64,000 nt of DNA, taken from the NCBI RefSeq assembly GCF_003149105.1, contig NZ_QGDS01000002.1, positions 186,001 to 250,000 of the forward strand, given 5' to 3'. The notes below the pieces were generated by a model that saw nothing but the letters and a program-made list of their open reading frames with translations, made no database searches and was not told the origin of the DNA. This DNA comes from Faecalicatena contorta (lineage in GTDB: Bacteria; Bacillota; Clostridia; Lachnospirales; Lachnospiraceae). The position numbers were made by a program, and so were the translations under genes. How positions within the stretch are numbered: position 1 is the stretch's first letter; each line of letters starts with the position of its first letter. Shown here piece after piece: positions 34,761 to 42,771 of this stretch.

Positions 34761-34814
34761 TTGCGCGCAACTATATATTGTGATAAAATAATGGAAATAC
34801 ACTATATAATGATG
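34761..34814 (+). promoter_or_regulatory. nrdJ promoter with tandem NrdR-like boxes
   Basis: Box 1 (GCAACTATATATTGTG, 34767-34782) and box 2 (ACACTATATAATGATG, 34799-34814) resemble the NrdR box ACACWATATATWGTGT and start 32 bases apart, close to three helical turns as is usual. Box 1 fills the spacer between TTGCGC (34761) and TAAAAT (34784). Confidence 0.75.
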
Positions 34815-34830
34815 AATGGAAGTGGAAAGT

Positions 34831-36663
34831 ATGAATGTAGAAGAATGGCTGGGGCAGGACAATCAGCTTGGAAATGATATCTGGAATAATAAATACCGTA
34901 ATGAGGGAGAATCTTTTGAGTGCTGGGTGGATAGAGTCAGCGGAGGGGATCAGGATGTTAAACAATTGATTCTTGAGAAAAAATTTTTATTTGGAGGACG
35001 CATTTTATCTAACAGGGGATTGGAAAATATGGGACGGAAAGTCAGCTTGTCTAACTGTTATGTCATCACTCCACCCGAAGATAGTATTGAAGAGATTTTT
35101 GAATGTGCGAAAAAACTGGCGAGGACATATAGCTATGGTGGAGGGTGCGGAGTTGATATTTCCGGATTAAGCCCAAAAGGAGCGAAGATTAATAATGCGG
35201 CAAAAGAGACTACAGGCGCAGTATCCTTTATAGAATTATATTCCTTGGTGACAGGTTTGATCGGACAGAATGGACGCCGTGGGGCCTTGATGGTTTCTCT
35301 CGATTGTTCCCATCCGGATGTAGAACGGTTTATTGATCTGAAAACAGATTTGGACAAGATTACAAAGGCAAATCTTTCCGTACGCATTAGTAAAAAGTTT
35401 ATGGATGCAGTAAAGGAAGATGGGATGTTTACGTTGAGATATCTCAGAGAAGCCACGGGAGAGCTAATTGAAAATGAGGTAAAGGCAAGAGAACTTTTCC
35501 GCCGTATTGCAGAGGCGAATTGGGATTATGCGGAGCCTGGAGCTTTATTCTGGGACCGGATTGAAGACTGGAATCTGCTGAGCAATACAAAAGGGTTTAA
35601 ATATGCGGGGGTGAATCCCTGTGCAGAGGAACCTTTACCGGCGGGAGGAAGCTGCCTGCTGGGGAGTATAAATTTATCTGAGTTTGTAAAAAATCCTTTT
35701 ACCACAGAAGCCGTATTTGATTTTGAAGGATTCAAGAATTGCATTAAAGTATGTGTAAAAGCACTTAATGAGGTGCTGGAAGAAGGGCTGGAACTGCACC
35801 CGCTCCAGGAACAGAAGGAAAGCGTATCGGATTGGAGACAGATAGGACTTGGGATTATGGGGCTGGCAGACATGCTGATTAAGCTTGGGATAGTTTACGG
35901 AGCAGACGGGGCAGTCAAATTATGTGATAAGATAGGATTTGAGATGGCAGATACTGCAATTGCAGCGTCAGCTCTTCTTGCTAAGGAAAAAGGTGCATAT
36001 CCCAAATGCTGTGCCCGGGAGATAACTGAGACGCCCTATTTTCAGGCAAATACAACGAAAGATACTGCAGAGCTTGTAAAAAAATATGGCTTGCGGAATT
36101 CACAGCTTCTTACAGTTGCTCCTACTGGCACACTGTCAACAATGCTTGGAATATCAGGGGGAATAGAGCCGGTTTATGCCAATTATTATGAGAGAAAGAC
36201 AGAATCACTGCACGGCGCAGATGTTTATTACAAAGTATATACAAAGATTGTGGATTTCTATATGAAGCAGAACAAGCTCAGGGACAGTAGTGAACTTCCG
36301 GAATATTTTGTGACAGCAATGACTTTGGATTATCACCAGAGAATCCATATACAGGGGGTATGGCAGCAGCATATTGATGCATCCATCAGTTCCACAGTGA
36401 ACGTGCCAAATCAGTTTACAGTGGAAGAAACAGAAAAATTATACATGTATGCCTATGATAATGGACTGAAAGGAATTACCATCTTTCGGGATGGATGTAA
36501 GCGGACAGGAATATTAAACACAGAAAATGAGCCAAAATCAGTTGATTTAGGAGAAAATTTGGAACACGGAGAGAAAACACCCTGCCCAGACTGTGGAGAA
36601 CCTTTGGTATTTGAGGGCGGCTGTACTGTTTGTAAAAGCTGCGGATGGGGGAAATGTCAATAG
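34831..36663 (+). CDS. nrdJ: Class II (B12-dependent) ribonucleotide reductase
   Basis: A 610-residue enzyme that converts ribonucleotides to deoxyribonucleotides using adenosylcobalamin. Redox Cys residues are in SLSNCYVITP near the start, the thiyl Cys and Glu in NPCAEEPLPAGGSCLLGSIN near residue 270, and PTGTLSTMLGISGGIEPVYA forms a phosphate/substrate loop. The C-terminus has Cys pairs in PCPDCGEP and CKSCGWGKC for thioredoxin-type re-reduction. It lacks the N-terminal ATP-cone. The start at 34831 is preferred over 34816 (GTGGAAAG upstream). Tandem NrdR-like boxes overlap its promoter. Confidence 0.92.
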   Translation: MNVEEWLGQDNQLGNDIWNNKYRNEGESFECWVDRVSGGDQDVKQLILEKKFLFGGRILSNRGLENMGRKVSLSNCYVITPPEDSIEEIFECAKKLARTYSYGGGCGVDISGLSPKGAKINNAAKETTGAVSFIELYSLVTGLIGQNGRRGALMVSLDCSHPDVERFIDLKTDLDKITKANLSVRISKKFMDAVKEDGMFTLRYLREATGELIENEVKARELFRRIAEANWDYAEPGALFWDRIEDWNLLSNTKGFKYAGVNPCAEEPLPAGGSCLLGSINLSEFVKNPFTTEAVFDFEGFKNCIKVCVKALNEVLEEGLELHPLQEQKESVSDWRQIGLGIMGLADMLIKLGIVYGADGAVKLCDKIGFEMADTAIAASALLAKEKGAYPKCCAREITETPYFQANTTKDTAELVKKYGLRNSQLLTVAPTGTLSTMLGISGGIEPVYANYYERKTESLHGADVYYKVYTKIVDFYMKQNKLRDSSELPEYFVTAMTLDYHQRIHIQGVWQQHIDASISSTVNVPNQFTVEETEKLYMYAYDNGLKGITIFRDGCKRTGILNTENEPKSVDLGENLEHGEKTPCPDCGEPLVFEGGCTVCKSCGWGKCQ

Positions 36664-36671
36664 AGAACCCC

Positions 36672-36941
36672 TTAATCCCCCTCTTCAATGATGTGAATTT
36701 CCAGATAATCAAAGTCAATAGAATCTACGAAATTATCCTGATAGAACCTGGTTTTGGCATGTTTTTTAAATTCTGCAATCGTAGAATCCAGCCAGAGAGG
36801 TTTGCTCAGGTCAAACTCATAGCAGATAGCATCCAGCGCGTTAAAAATTTTATGTGTACGGGTATCATCCGTTTCATCACAGATGACCGTATCACGAAGC
36901 AGTTTATTATCCTTAATTATTTTTCCCCATAGACGGAACAT
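36672..36941 (-). CDS. Small conserved hypothetical protein
   Basis: An 89-residue soluble, acidic protein with no recognised domain. Its sequence has a FRLWGKIIKDNKLLRD start and a conserved-looking DFDYLEIHIIEEGD end, with charged residues spread in a pattern of mixed strand and helix. AGAAGGGGG precedes the ATG. It faces the ribonucleotide reductase gene with only 8 bases between stop codons. A hairpin repeat lies 33 bases upstream of its start. No function can be given. Confidence 0.7.
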   Translation of the reverse strand: MFRLWGKIIKDNKLLRDTVICDETDDTRTHKIFNALDAICYEFDLSKPLWLDSTIAEFKKHAKTRFYQDNFVDSIDFDYLEIHIIEEGD

Positions 36942-36973
36942 GTGATAACCCCCTTCTTTTTAAATATCCAAGG

Positions 36974-37000
36974 TCTATTGAACTGCTAATGTTCAATAAG
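36974..37000 (-). repeat. ATTAGYA hairpin repeat, locus C (one unit)
   Basis: On the minus strand CTTATTGAAC, loop ATTAGCA, GTTCAATAGA. The stem is nearly perfect. It lies upstream of the 89-residue gene. Confidence 0.75.
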
Positions 37001-37179
37001 ATATAGTATAGCATTACGTAAAAAGGATGTAAATGTTCATATTTTGATAAAATTAGGTTTATTTTTAGGGGCAGATGAGTTATAGTAGTATAAAAGCAGC
37101 TACGTAAGAAAACACTTGTTTAAGAATTTAATAAGTAAGATACTTACACTGCAATAATATAGAATAGGAGGAATTTAAG

Positions 37180-37341
37180 ATGAAAAAATACGTTTGTGAA
37201 CCATGTGGTTACGTGTATGACCCGGAAGTAGGCGATCCGGATGGCGGAATTGCTCCGGGAACAGCATTTGAAGATTTACCGGAAGATTGGATGTGCCCGC
37301 TCTGTGGAGCTGGAAAAGACATGTTTGCAGCAGAAGAATAA
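37180..37341 (+). CDS. Rubredoxin
   Basis: A 53-residue iron protein that carries single electrons, often to oxygen- or peroxide-reducing enzymes in anaerobes. The two iron-binding pairs are [16 protein letters not shown] and [13 protein letters not shown]; the first is CxxCGY, the second CPxCG, as in normal rubredoxin. AATAGGAGGAAT precedes the ATG. A strong terminator follows directly. It forms a single-gene unit; no rubrerythrin or flavodiiron gene lies in this window. Confidence 0.96.
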   Translation: MKKYVCEPCGYVYDPEVGDPDGGIAPGTAFEDLPEDWMCPLCGAGKDMFAAEE

Positions 37342-37347
37342 GAAGTA

Positions 37348-37386
37348 AGGTGTTCAAAGGGGTCTGCCCCTTTTGAACACCTTTTT
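37348..37386 (+). terminator. Rubredoxin terminator
   Basis: GGTGTTCAAAGGGG pairs with CCCCTTTTGAACACC over a four-base loop (TCTG) and is followed by TTTTT. Confidence 0.92.
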
Positions 37387-37387
37387 C

Positions 37388-37420
37388 ATATAGTTAGGAA
37401 ACTGTGTTTCCTAACTATAT
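37388..37420. repeat. Palindromic intergenic element, copy 2
   Basis: A perfect 15-base inverted repeat (arms 37388-37402 and 37406-37420, loop TGT) with core ATAGTTAGGAAAC / GTTTCCTAACTAT, right after the rubredoxin terminator. The 3' side (AAAAACCCCACAGGGGAATGC) resembles copy 3. The rest of 37430-37631 contains no gene. Confidence 0.85.
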
Positions 37421-37631
37421 AAAAACCCCACAGGGGAATGCAGTGGGCTGGCAAAGAAAGTGTTGCTATCGCGATCCAACCCAGGCGGAGAATCTTGCAG
37501 GCAAAATTATTTCTTGTGTATAGGAAACAGATCTTTATTTAATATTAAGAAAAAGCTGGTCCAAAAGAAGAAGTTATGATAGAATACTGAATAGTGACAA
37601 GACAAGTGTAAATGCATGGAGGAATGGGAGA

Positions 37632-38687
37632 ATGAAGAAATTACTGGACAGAATTTTCATAGACGGACTGGGAGGGATGGCACAAGGTCTGTTTGCCACG
37701 CTGATTATTGGTACGATTATACAGCAGATTGGTACGTTTATGGGTGGTTCTGTGGGAGATTTGATTTATTCAGTAGGAAGGGTGGCAGCGGCGCTCACCG
37801 GTGCCGGAATCGGTGTGGGTGTGGCTCGCAAGCTGGAGGGGAGCCAGCTTGTAGTAGTATCGGCTGCTACGGCAGGTATGACAGGCGCTTTTGCGGGTAA
37901 ATTACTGGCAGGCCAGGTGATTCAGGAGGGGGCAATGGTTTTTACCGGGCCCGGAGAGCCTCTGGGGGCGTTTATTGCAGCATATATAGCTATTGAGGTG
38001 GGCCTTCTCATTTCGGGGAAGACAAAGCTGGATATTATTCTCACTCCACTGGTATCTATTGGAGCAGGAGCTTCCGTAGGTTTACTTATTGGGCCTACAA
38101 TATCCCAATTTATGAGCTGGCTGGGCTCTCTGATAAACTGGGGAACAGAGCAGCAGCCATTTTTGATGGGAATTATCGTATCCGTATTGATGGGAATAAT
38201 TTTGACTTTGCCAATCAGTTCGGCAGCTCTGGGAGTAATTCTGAATCTTTCAGGTCTGGCGGCCGGTGCAGCTACAATCGGATGCTGTTGCAACATGGTT
38301 GGTTTTGCTGTGGCAAGCTTTCGGGAAAATAGAATAGGCGGCCTTTTAGCTCAAGGTATTGGAACCTCTATGCTTCAGATGCCAAATATCATAAAAAAGC
38401 CAATTATTTGGCTGCCAGCCATATTGTCCAGTGCAATTTTGGGTCCTGTAGGTACAATGATTCTGCATATGACCAGTAATGCCACAGGTTCCGGTATGGG
38501 AACTGCCGGCCTGGTAGGACCTCTTATGACCTGGCAGGTGATGACTCAGACGGAGCCGGGAACAATAGTTTTGATAAAGATACTGGTTATCCAGGTTCTG
38601 CTTCCGGCAGTAGTGACATTGGGAATTTCAGAATTTATGAGAAAAAGAAAGTGGATAAAGCCTGGTGATATGAAGTTAGATTTATAG
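37632..38687 (+). CDS. PTS-like membrane IIC protein (PTS_EIIC_2 type), orphan
   Basis: A 351-residue membrane protein with eight to nine hydrophobic helices and the Gly-rich GLGGMAQGLFATLIIGTIIQ start of the PTS_EIIC_2 family. Other marks are the GCCCNMVGFAVASFRENRIG segment and an EFMRKRKW tail. No IIA, IIB or sugar-metabolism gene adjoins it, so it may work with distant PTS components or be a PTS-independent transporter. AATGGGAG precedes the ATG. A terminator follows 24 bases after the stop. Confidence 0.78.
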   Translation: MKKLLDRIFIDGLGGMAQGLFATLIIGTIIQQIGTFMGGSVGDLIYSVGRVAAALTGAGIGVGVARKLEGSQLVVVSAATAGMTGAFAGKLLAGQVIQEGAMVFTGPGEPLGAFIAAYIAIEVGLLISGKTKLDIILTPLVSIGAGASVGLLIGPTISQFMSWLGSLINWGTEQQPFLMGIIVSVLMGIILTLPISSAALGVILNLSGLAAGAATIGCCCNMVGFAVASFRENRIGGLLAQGIGTSMLQMPNIIKKPIIWLPAILSSAILGPVGTMILHMTSNATGSGMGTAGLVGPLMTWQVMTQTEPGTIVLIKILVIQVLLPAVVTLGISEFMRKRKWIKPGDMKLDL

Positions 38688-38710
38688 AAAAAGAGAATTC
38701 TTAATCTTAT

Positions 38711-38736
38711 GAGGATGCCTTCCGGGCATCCTTTTG
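38711..38736 (+). terminator. Terminator after the IIC gene
   Basis: AGGATGCC pairs with GGCATCCT and is followed by TTTTG. Confidence 0.82.
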
Positions 38737-38839
38737 CATTTCTAAAAAAAGGATGAACTGGCTGACATTACGTGTATTTTATGCTATACTATAAGAGATT
38801 GGGAAAGGGGGATTTTCCAAATTGAGAGGAGAACTGCAG

Positions 38840-39574
38840 ATGCACGATGCTATCAAGAATTACGAAGACGTAGATAGCTGGAAGACAGTTATTTTTTTAT
38901 ATAATGCTGCACTAAAAGAGGTTGGGACAAAGCTGGAGATTCTAAATGATGAGTTTCAGCACGTTCATCAGTACAACCCAATAGAACATATTAAAACCCG
39001 CATTAAGACACCGGAAAGTATTGTTAAAAAGCTGAAAAGATACGGGTACGAGACATCCATAGAGAATATGGTAAAATACATTAATGATATTGCAGGAGTA
39101 AGACTGATTTGCTCTTTTACCTCCGATATTTACAGGTTGGGTGAGATGATAGGGAATCAGAGTGATTTAAAGGTTCTTTCAATCAAAGATTACATAAAGA
39201 ATCCGAAAGAGAGCGGCTATAAGAGTTATCATATGCTTGTTTCGGTTCCTATTTTTCTTTCTGACAGTGTGGTGGACACAAAGGTTGAGATTCAGATCAG
39301 AACTATTGCGATGGATTTTTGGGCAAGCCTGGAGCATAAGATTTATTACAAATTTGAGGGTAATGCACCGGATTATATCAGCGGAGAGCTTAAGGAATGT
39401 GCGCAGATGGTTGCAGAGCTGGATGACAAGATGCTATTACTCAATGAAGCAATACAAGCATGTATTGTAGAGGAAGAGGCAGAATACAGTGATAAAAACA
39501 GACTGGATGATGTGGCAGAAAATGTGATTGGCGGGAGGCGTATACCAAAAAGCGCAGGACTGGTAAAAGAATAG
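38840..39574 (+). CDS. Small alarmone synthetase (RelA/SpoT-type, RelP/RelQ group)
   Basis: A 244-residue (p)ppGpp synthetase without hydrolase or regulatory domains. It shows IKTRIKTPESIVKKLKRYGY, NDIAGVRLICSFTSDIYRLG, KDYIKNPKESGYKSYHM and VEIQIRTIAMDFWASLEHKI, all hallmark synthetase motifs. The catalytic Glu in VEIQIRT is present. The start at 38840 follows GAGAGGAGA; the upstream in-frame TTG lies within that region. It would make ppGpp under stress independently of the ribosome. A terminator follows the gene. Confidence 0.92.
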   Translation: MHDAIKNYEDVDSWKTVIFLYNAALKEVGTKLEILNDEFQHVHQYNPIEHIKTRIKTPESIVKKLKRYGYETSIENMVKYINDIAGVRLICSFTSDIYRLGEMIGNQSDLKVLSIKDYIKNPKESGYKSYHMLVSVPIFLSDSVVDTKVEIQIRTIAMDFWASLEHKIYYKFEGNAPDYISGELKECAQMVAELDDKMLLLNEAIQACIVEEEAEYSDKNRLDDVAENVIGGRRIPKSAGLVKE

Positions 39575-39585
39575 TAAATAAAGAG

Positions 39586-39628
39586 GCACCTTCGGAGTTT
39601 GATTATCTTCCGAAGGTGTTTTTTTTAA
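39586..39628 (+). terminator. Terminator after the alarmone synthetase
   Basis: CACCTTCGGA pairs with TCCGAAGGTG, followed by a T run of nine. Confidence 0.9.
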
Positions 39629-39660
39629 TATAACGGGAAATGCATTTTCCCGTTATATTA
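39626..39660. repeat. Palindromic intergenic element, copy 3
   Basis: A perfect 15-base inverted repeat (arms 39626-39640 and 39646-39660, loop TGCAT) with core ATAACGGGAAA / TTTCCCGTTAT, inside the T run of the preceding terminator. AAACCCACCGGGGATGC follows. Confidence 0.85.
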
Positions 39661-39733
39661 AACCCACCGGGGATGCGCACTGCGAGCATAAGGAAGATGG
39701 CCGCTAAAGCCGGACTCTTTATTAATATTCCTA

Positions 39734-39788
39734 TTGACAAAACGATGCAGTTGTGATTAAATGAACATATGAACAATCATTCATATGT
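39734..39788 (+). promoter_or_regulatory. Metal-responsive promoter and operator of the P-type ATPase
   Basis: TTGACA (39734-39739), a 17-base spacer and TTAAAT (39757-39762). ACATATGAA-CAATCA-TTCATATGT (39765-39788) is a perfect nine-base inverted repeat of the ArsR/SmtB type, placed over the start point. Confidence 0.85.
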
Positions 39789-39811
39789 TATTATGCATCG
39801 GAGGTTATATT

Positions 39812-42151
39812 ATGGCACAACAGACATTAAATAAAAAAGCATTTCAGGAACATATTCATAGCGATCACAATCATGAACAGCATACTCATGAAGGCCATAG
39901 CTGTGAAGGGCATACTCATGAAGGCCATAGCTGTGAAGGGCATACTCATGAAGGCCATAGCTGTGAAGGGTATACTCATGAAGGCCATAGCTGTGAAGGA
40001 CATATACATGAGCCGGAAGAGCGTGATAAGACAAACCATGCTTTTGACCATGTACAGAAGCAGGTATATGTATTAGAAAACCTTGGCTGTGCTAATTGTG
40101 CCGCTAAGATGGAGAGAAAGATACAGCGACTGCCCCAGGTTGATTTTGCAAGCATTACCTTTGCCACAAAGCAGCTTCAGGTAGTGGCGAATACGGAAGC
40201 GGAGCTGCTTCCTGTATTTCAGGAGATATGTTCCTCTATTGAAAATGAGGTTGTTGTTTCCAAGAAGGATAAGAAGCCTGCCAGACAGACAGAAAAGCGC
40301 AAAGGGAGATTCAGTGAAAATAAAAGAGATTTACAGGATATAGGAATTGGCGCTGTTTTTCTTGCAGGAGGTGTTTTAACTGAATCTGTAAACGGATATC
40401 TTTCCTTTGCATTGTTTGTGATTGGATATCTGATGCTGGGTAGAGAAGTTCTTCTTGCAGCAGCAAAAAATCTGGGTAAAGGGCATGTGTTCGATGAGAA
40501 CTTCCTTATGAGTATTGCTACTTTGGGAGCATTTATCATAGGAGAATATCCGGAAGCGGTTGGAGTCATGCTGTTTTACCGGGTGGGAGAGCTTTTTGAA
40601 GAGATTGCAGTTTCCAGAAGCCGGAGCCAGATTATGGATGCAATTGACATGCGCCCGGAGGTAGTCAACCAAATAACCGGGGAAAATGTTACAGTGATTC
40701 CTGCCGAGGATGCCGCAGTGGGAGATTTGCTGCTGGTAAGGCCTGGTGACCGGATACCGCTGGATGGTGTTGTTGTGGAAGGGGAAAGCAGAATTGATAC
40801 TTCTCCGGTGACGGGAGAGCCGGTTCCAGTTGCGGCAAAAGCAGGGGATACTGTGATTTCCGGCTGTGTTAATACATCGGGGCTTTTGAAAATCCAGGTA
40901 GAAAAAGTTTTGGAAGATTCTATGGTTACAAGAATTTTGGATTCTGTGGAAAATGCAGCAGCGGGTAAACCTAAGATCGATCGTTTTATTACTAGATTTT
41001 CCAGAGTCTATACCCCTTTTGTAGTTGTTTTAGCGGCAGCCACAGCTATCATTCCGTCACTAATAACAGGTGACTGGAATTATTGGGTGTATACAGCTTT
41101 GACTTTCCTTGTTATCAGTTGCCCATGTGCGCTTGTACTAAGTGTTCCTCTTGCATTCTTTTCCGGTATCGGTGCCGGGTCTAAAAGGGGAATTTTGTTT
41201 AAGGGCGGAGTTGCCATTGAGGCTTTACAGGGCGTGAAAGCGATTGTTATGGATAAAACCGGAACTATCACAGAGGGAAACTTTATCGTTCAGGATGTGC
41301 TGCCCGGACCGGGAATAGACAAAGACCAGCTCCTGGCTTTGGCAGGCGGTTGTGAGATGACATCTACCCATCCCATTGCTAACAGTATTGTGACTGCTGC
41401 AAAAGAAAAGAATATTCTATTGAAACAGCCGGTATCTGTAGAAGAGATTTCTGGAAAGGGAATTAAAGCAGAATTGGAGGCCGGGACAGTACTTTGTGGA
41501 AACCGGAAGTTAATGGAAGAATATCAGATTTCTTTGCCGGGAGATGAGGATGGGGCATATGGCACAGAAGTACTGCTTGCTTTAAATGGAGTATATGCGG
41601 GCAGGCTGGTTATTGCAGATACCATCAAGAAGGAAGCAAAGCCGGCTGTAGCAGCGTTGAAGAGGATGGGTATTCTTACGGCAATGCTCACCGGAGATGC
41701 AAAAGAAAGTGCTGACAGTGTAGCAGCTGAAACTGGAATTGATGAAGTGCATGCAAAGCTTCTGCCGGACGACAAGGTAAATGAATTGAAGAAAATACGT
41801 TCGAATCACGGCAGTGTTATGTTTGTAGGAGATGGGATTAATGATGCCCCTGTTCTTGCGGGAGCGGATGTGGGAGCCGCTATGGGCAGCGGTGCGGATG
41901 CCGCAATTGAAGCAGCAGATGTGGTATTTATGACTTCTTCTATGGAAGCGATACCCCAGTCATTGCGGATTGCCCGGATGACAGGGAAAATTGCAAAGCA
42001 AAATGTAGCATTTGCTCTTGTAATAAAGTTCTTAGTTATGATTTTAGGATTGGCAGGACTGGCGAATATGTGGATGGCTGTATTTGCGGATACAGGGGTT
42101 GCAATGCTGTGTATCCTCAATTCTGTGAGAGTGCTTTATAAGAGGAATTAA
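39812..42151 (+). CDS. Heavy-metal P-type ATPase with His-rich N-terminus (Zn/Cd/Pb type)
   Basis: A 779-residue metal efflux pump. Residues about 10-75 are a His-rich tail including four copies of HTHEGHSCEG. An HMA-like domain follows with GCANCA (about 100). Then come the CPC metal site (SCPCALVLSVPLAFF), phosphorylation motif DKTGTITEG, HP motif STHPIAN, and GDGINDAP hinge. The actuator loop is TGEPVPV. The start at 39812 follows CGGAGG. It has its own operator; the ArsR gene and a second ATPase follow. Zinc, cadmium or lead are the likely ions. Confidence 0.93.
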   Translation: MAQQTLNKKAFQEHIHSDHNHEQHTHEGHSCEGHTHEGHSCEGHTHEGHSCEGYTHEGHSCEGHIHEPEERDKTNHAFDHVQKQVYVLENLGCANCAAKMERKIQRLPQVDFASITFATKQLQVVANTEAELLPVFQEICSSIENEVVVSKKDKKPARQTEKRKGRFSENKRDLQDIGIGAVFLAGGVLTESVNGYLSFALFVIGYLMLGREVLLAAAKNLGKGHVFDENFLMSIATLGAFIIGEYPEAVGVMLFYRVGELFEEIAVSRSRSQIMDAIDMRPEVVNQITGENVTVIPAEDAAVGDLLLVRPGDRIPLDGVVVEGESRIDTSPVTGEPVPVAAKAGDTVISGCVNTSGLLKIQVEKVLEDSMVTRILDSVENAAAGKPKIDRFITRFSRVYTPFVVVLAAATAIIPSLITGDWNYWVYTALTFLVISCPCALVLSVPLAFFSGIGAGSKRGILFKGGVAIEALQGVKAIVMDKTGTITEGNFIVQDVLPGPGIDKDQLLALAGGCEMTSTHPIANSIVTAAKEKNILLKQPVSVEEISGKGIKAELEAGTVLCGNRKLMEEYQISLPGDEDGAYGTEVLLALNGVYAGRLVIADTIKKEAKPAVAALKRMGILTAMLTGDAKESADSVAAETGIDEVHAKLLPDDKVNELKKIRSNHGSVMFVGDGINDAPVLAGADVGAAMGSGADAAIEAADVVFMTSSMEAIPQSLRIARMTGKIAKQNVAFALVIKFLVMILGLAGLANMWMAVFADTGVAMLCILNSVRVLYKRN
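39881..40000 (+). repeat. 30-bp tandem repeat inside the P-type ATPase gene
   Basis: Four 30-base units (39881, 39911, 39941, 39971) starting CATACTCATGAAGGCCATAG. The first three are identical and the last has two base changes. Each encodes HTHEGHSCEG or a close variant. Near-identity at synonymous positions points to recent expansion. Confidence 0.95.
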
Positions 42152-42213
42152 CATATAAGAGTAATTAACATATGAGAAATTATATGTACAGTAAAATTAA
42201 AGAAATATTAAGA

Positions 42214-42247
42214 AAGAGATGCAGATAGCCATGAATGCATCTCTTTT
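42214..42247 (+). terminator. Terminator after the first P-type ATPase
   Basis: GAGATGCA pairs with TGCATCTC over a 12-base loop and is followed by TTTTAT. Confidence 0.8.
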
Positions 42248-42266
42248 ATATGAAAATACTCATATA
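42247..42266. promoter_or_regulatory. Second ArsR-type operator-like palindrome
   Basis: TATATGA-AAATAC-TCATATA has the same half-site (ATATGA / TCATAT) and six-base gap as the operator at 39765. It lies 38 bases before the -35 box of the arsR promoter. Confidence 0.6.
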
Positions 42267-42304
42267 GAATGGCAAATTCAGGGAATTCCCAGGCCGGCCG
42301 TGGC

Positions 42305-42333
42305 TTGACCCTGGAAGGGATTTTTCGTATAAT
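42305..42333 (+). promoter_or_regulatory. arsR/cadC-like promoter
   Basis: TTGACC (42305-42310), a 17-base spacer and TATAAT (42328-42333), 40 bases before the repressor start codon. Confidence 0.85.
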
Positions 42334-42373
42334 AAAGTCAGAACGGCTGTTCACAGGAAAGGAGACCCGGTAT

Positions 42374-42733
42374 ATGAAAAAAGTAGAGGTGGAACAATGT
42401 GATTTCATGCATGTACATGAGGAGATTGTGAAGAAGGTTCAGGATCATATGCCAGAAGCGGGAGAACTTCGGGATTTGGCAGATTTTTTTAAGGTGTTTG
42501 GGGATTCTACCAGGATAAAAATATTGTACGTTCTTTGGCAGTCAGAAATGTGTGTATGCGATTTGGCACAGGCCTTGAATATGAGCCAGTCGGCAATATC
42601 ACACCAGCTTAGAGTTTTGAAGCAGATGAAGCTGGTTACGAACCGGCGTGAGGGAAAGACCGTGTTCTATTCTCTTGCTGACAGTCATATAAAAACTATA
42701 ATGAACCAGGGAATGGAACATATCAGAGAATAG
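42374..42733 (+). CDS. ArsR/SmtB-family metal-sensing repressor (CadC-like)
   Basis: A 119-residue winged-helix repressor. It has an N-terminal metal segment (VEQCDFMHVHEEI), ELRDLADFFKVFGDSTRIKI, the alpha-3 metal-site motif EMCVCDLAQ (ELCVCD type), the recognition helix MSQSAISHQLRVLKQMKLV and a wing. Cys in the N-terminus and in CVCD fits Cd/Pb/Zn sensing. The start at 42374 follows AAAGGAGA; the long in-frame extension to 42269 would run through the promoter. It should control itself and both ATPases. Confidence 0.92.
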   Translation: MKKVEVEQCDFMHVHEEIVKKVQDHMPEAGELRDLADFFKVFGDSTRIKILYVLWQSEMCVCDLAQALNMSQSAISHQLRVLKQMKLVTNRREGKTVFYSLADSHIKTIMNQGMEHIRE

Positions 42734-42771
42734 AAGTTTTGCATGAGAACCAATTAAAAGAGGGGGCCGTA

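Noticed and set aside
37134..37148. GTAAG-ATA-CTTAC palindrome before rubredoxin as an operator
   Set aside because: It is short, and no matching second copy or known regulator motif was recognised.
39881..40000. CRISPR-like repeat array
   Set aside because: The 30-base units are directly adjacent with no spacers and stay in frame within the P-type ATPase gene.
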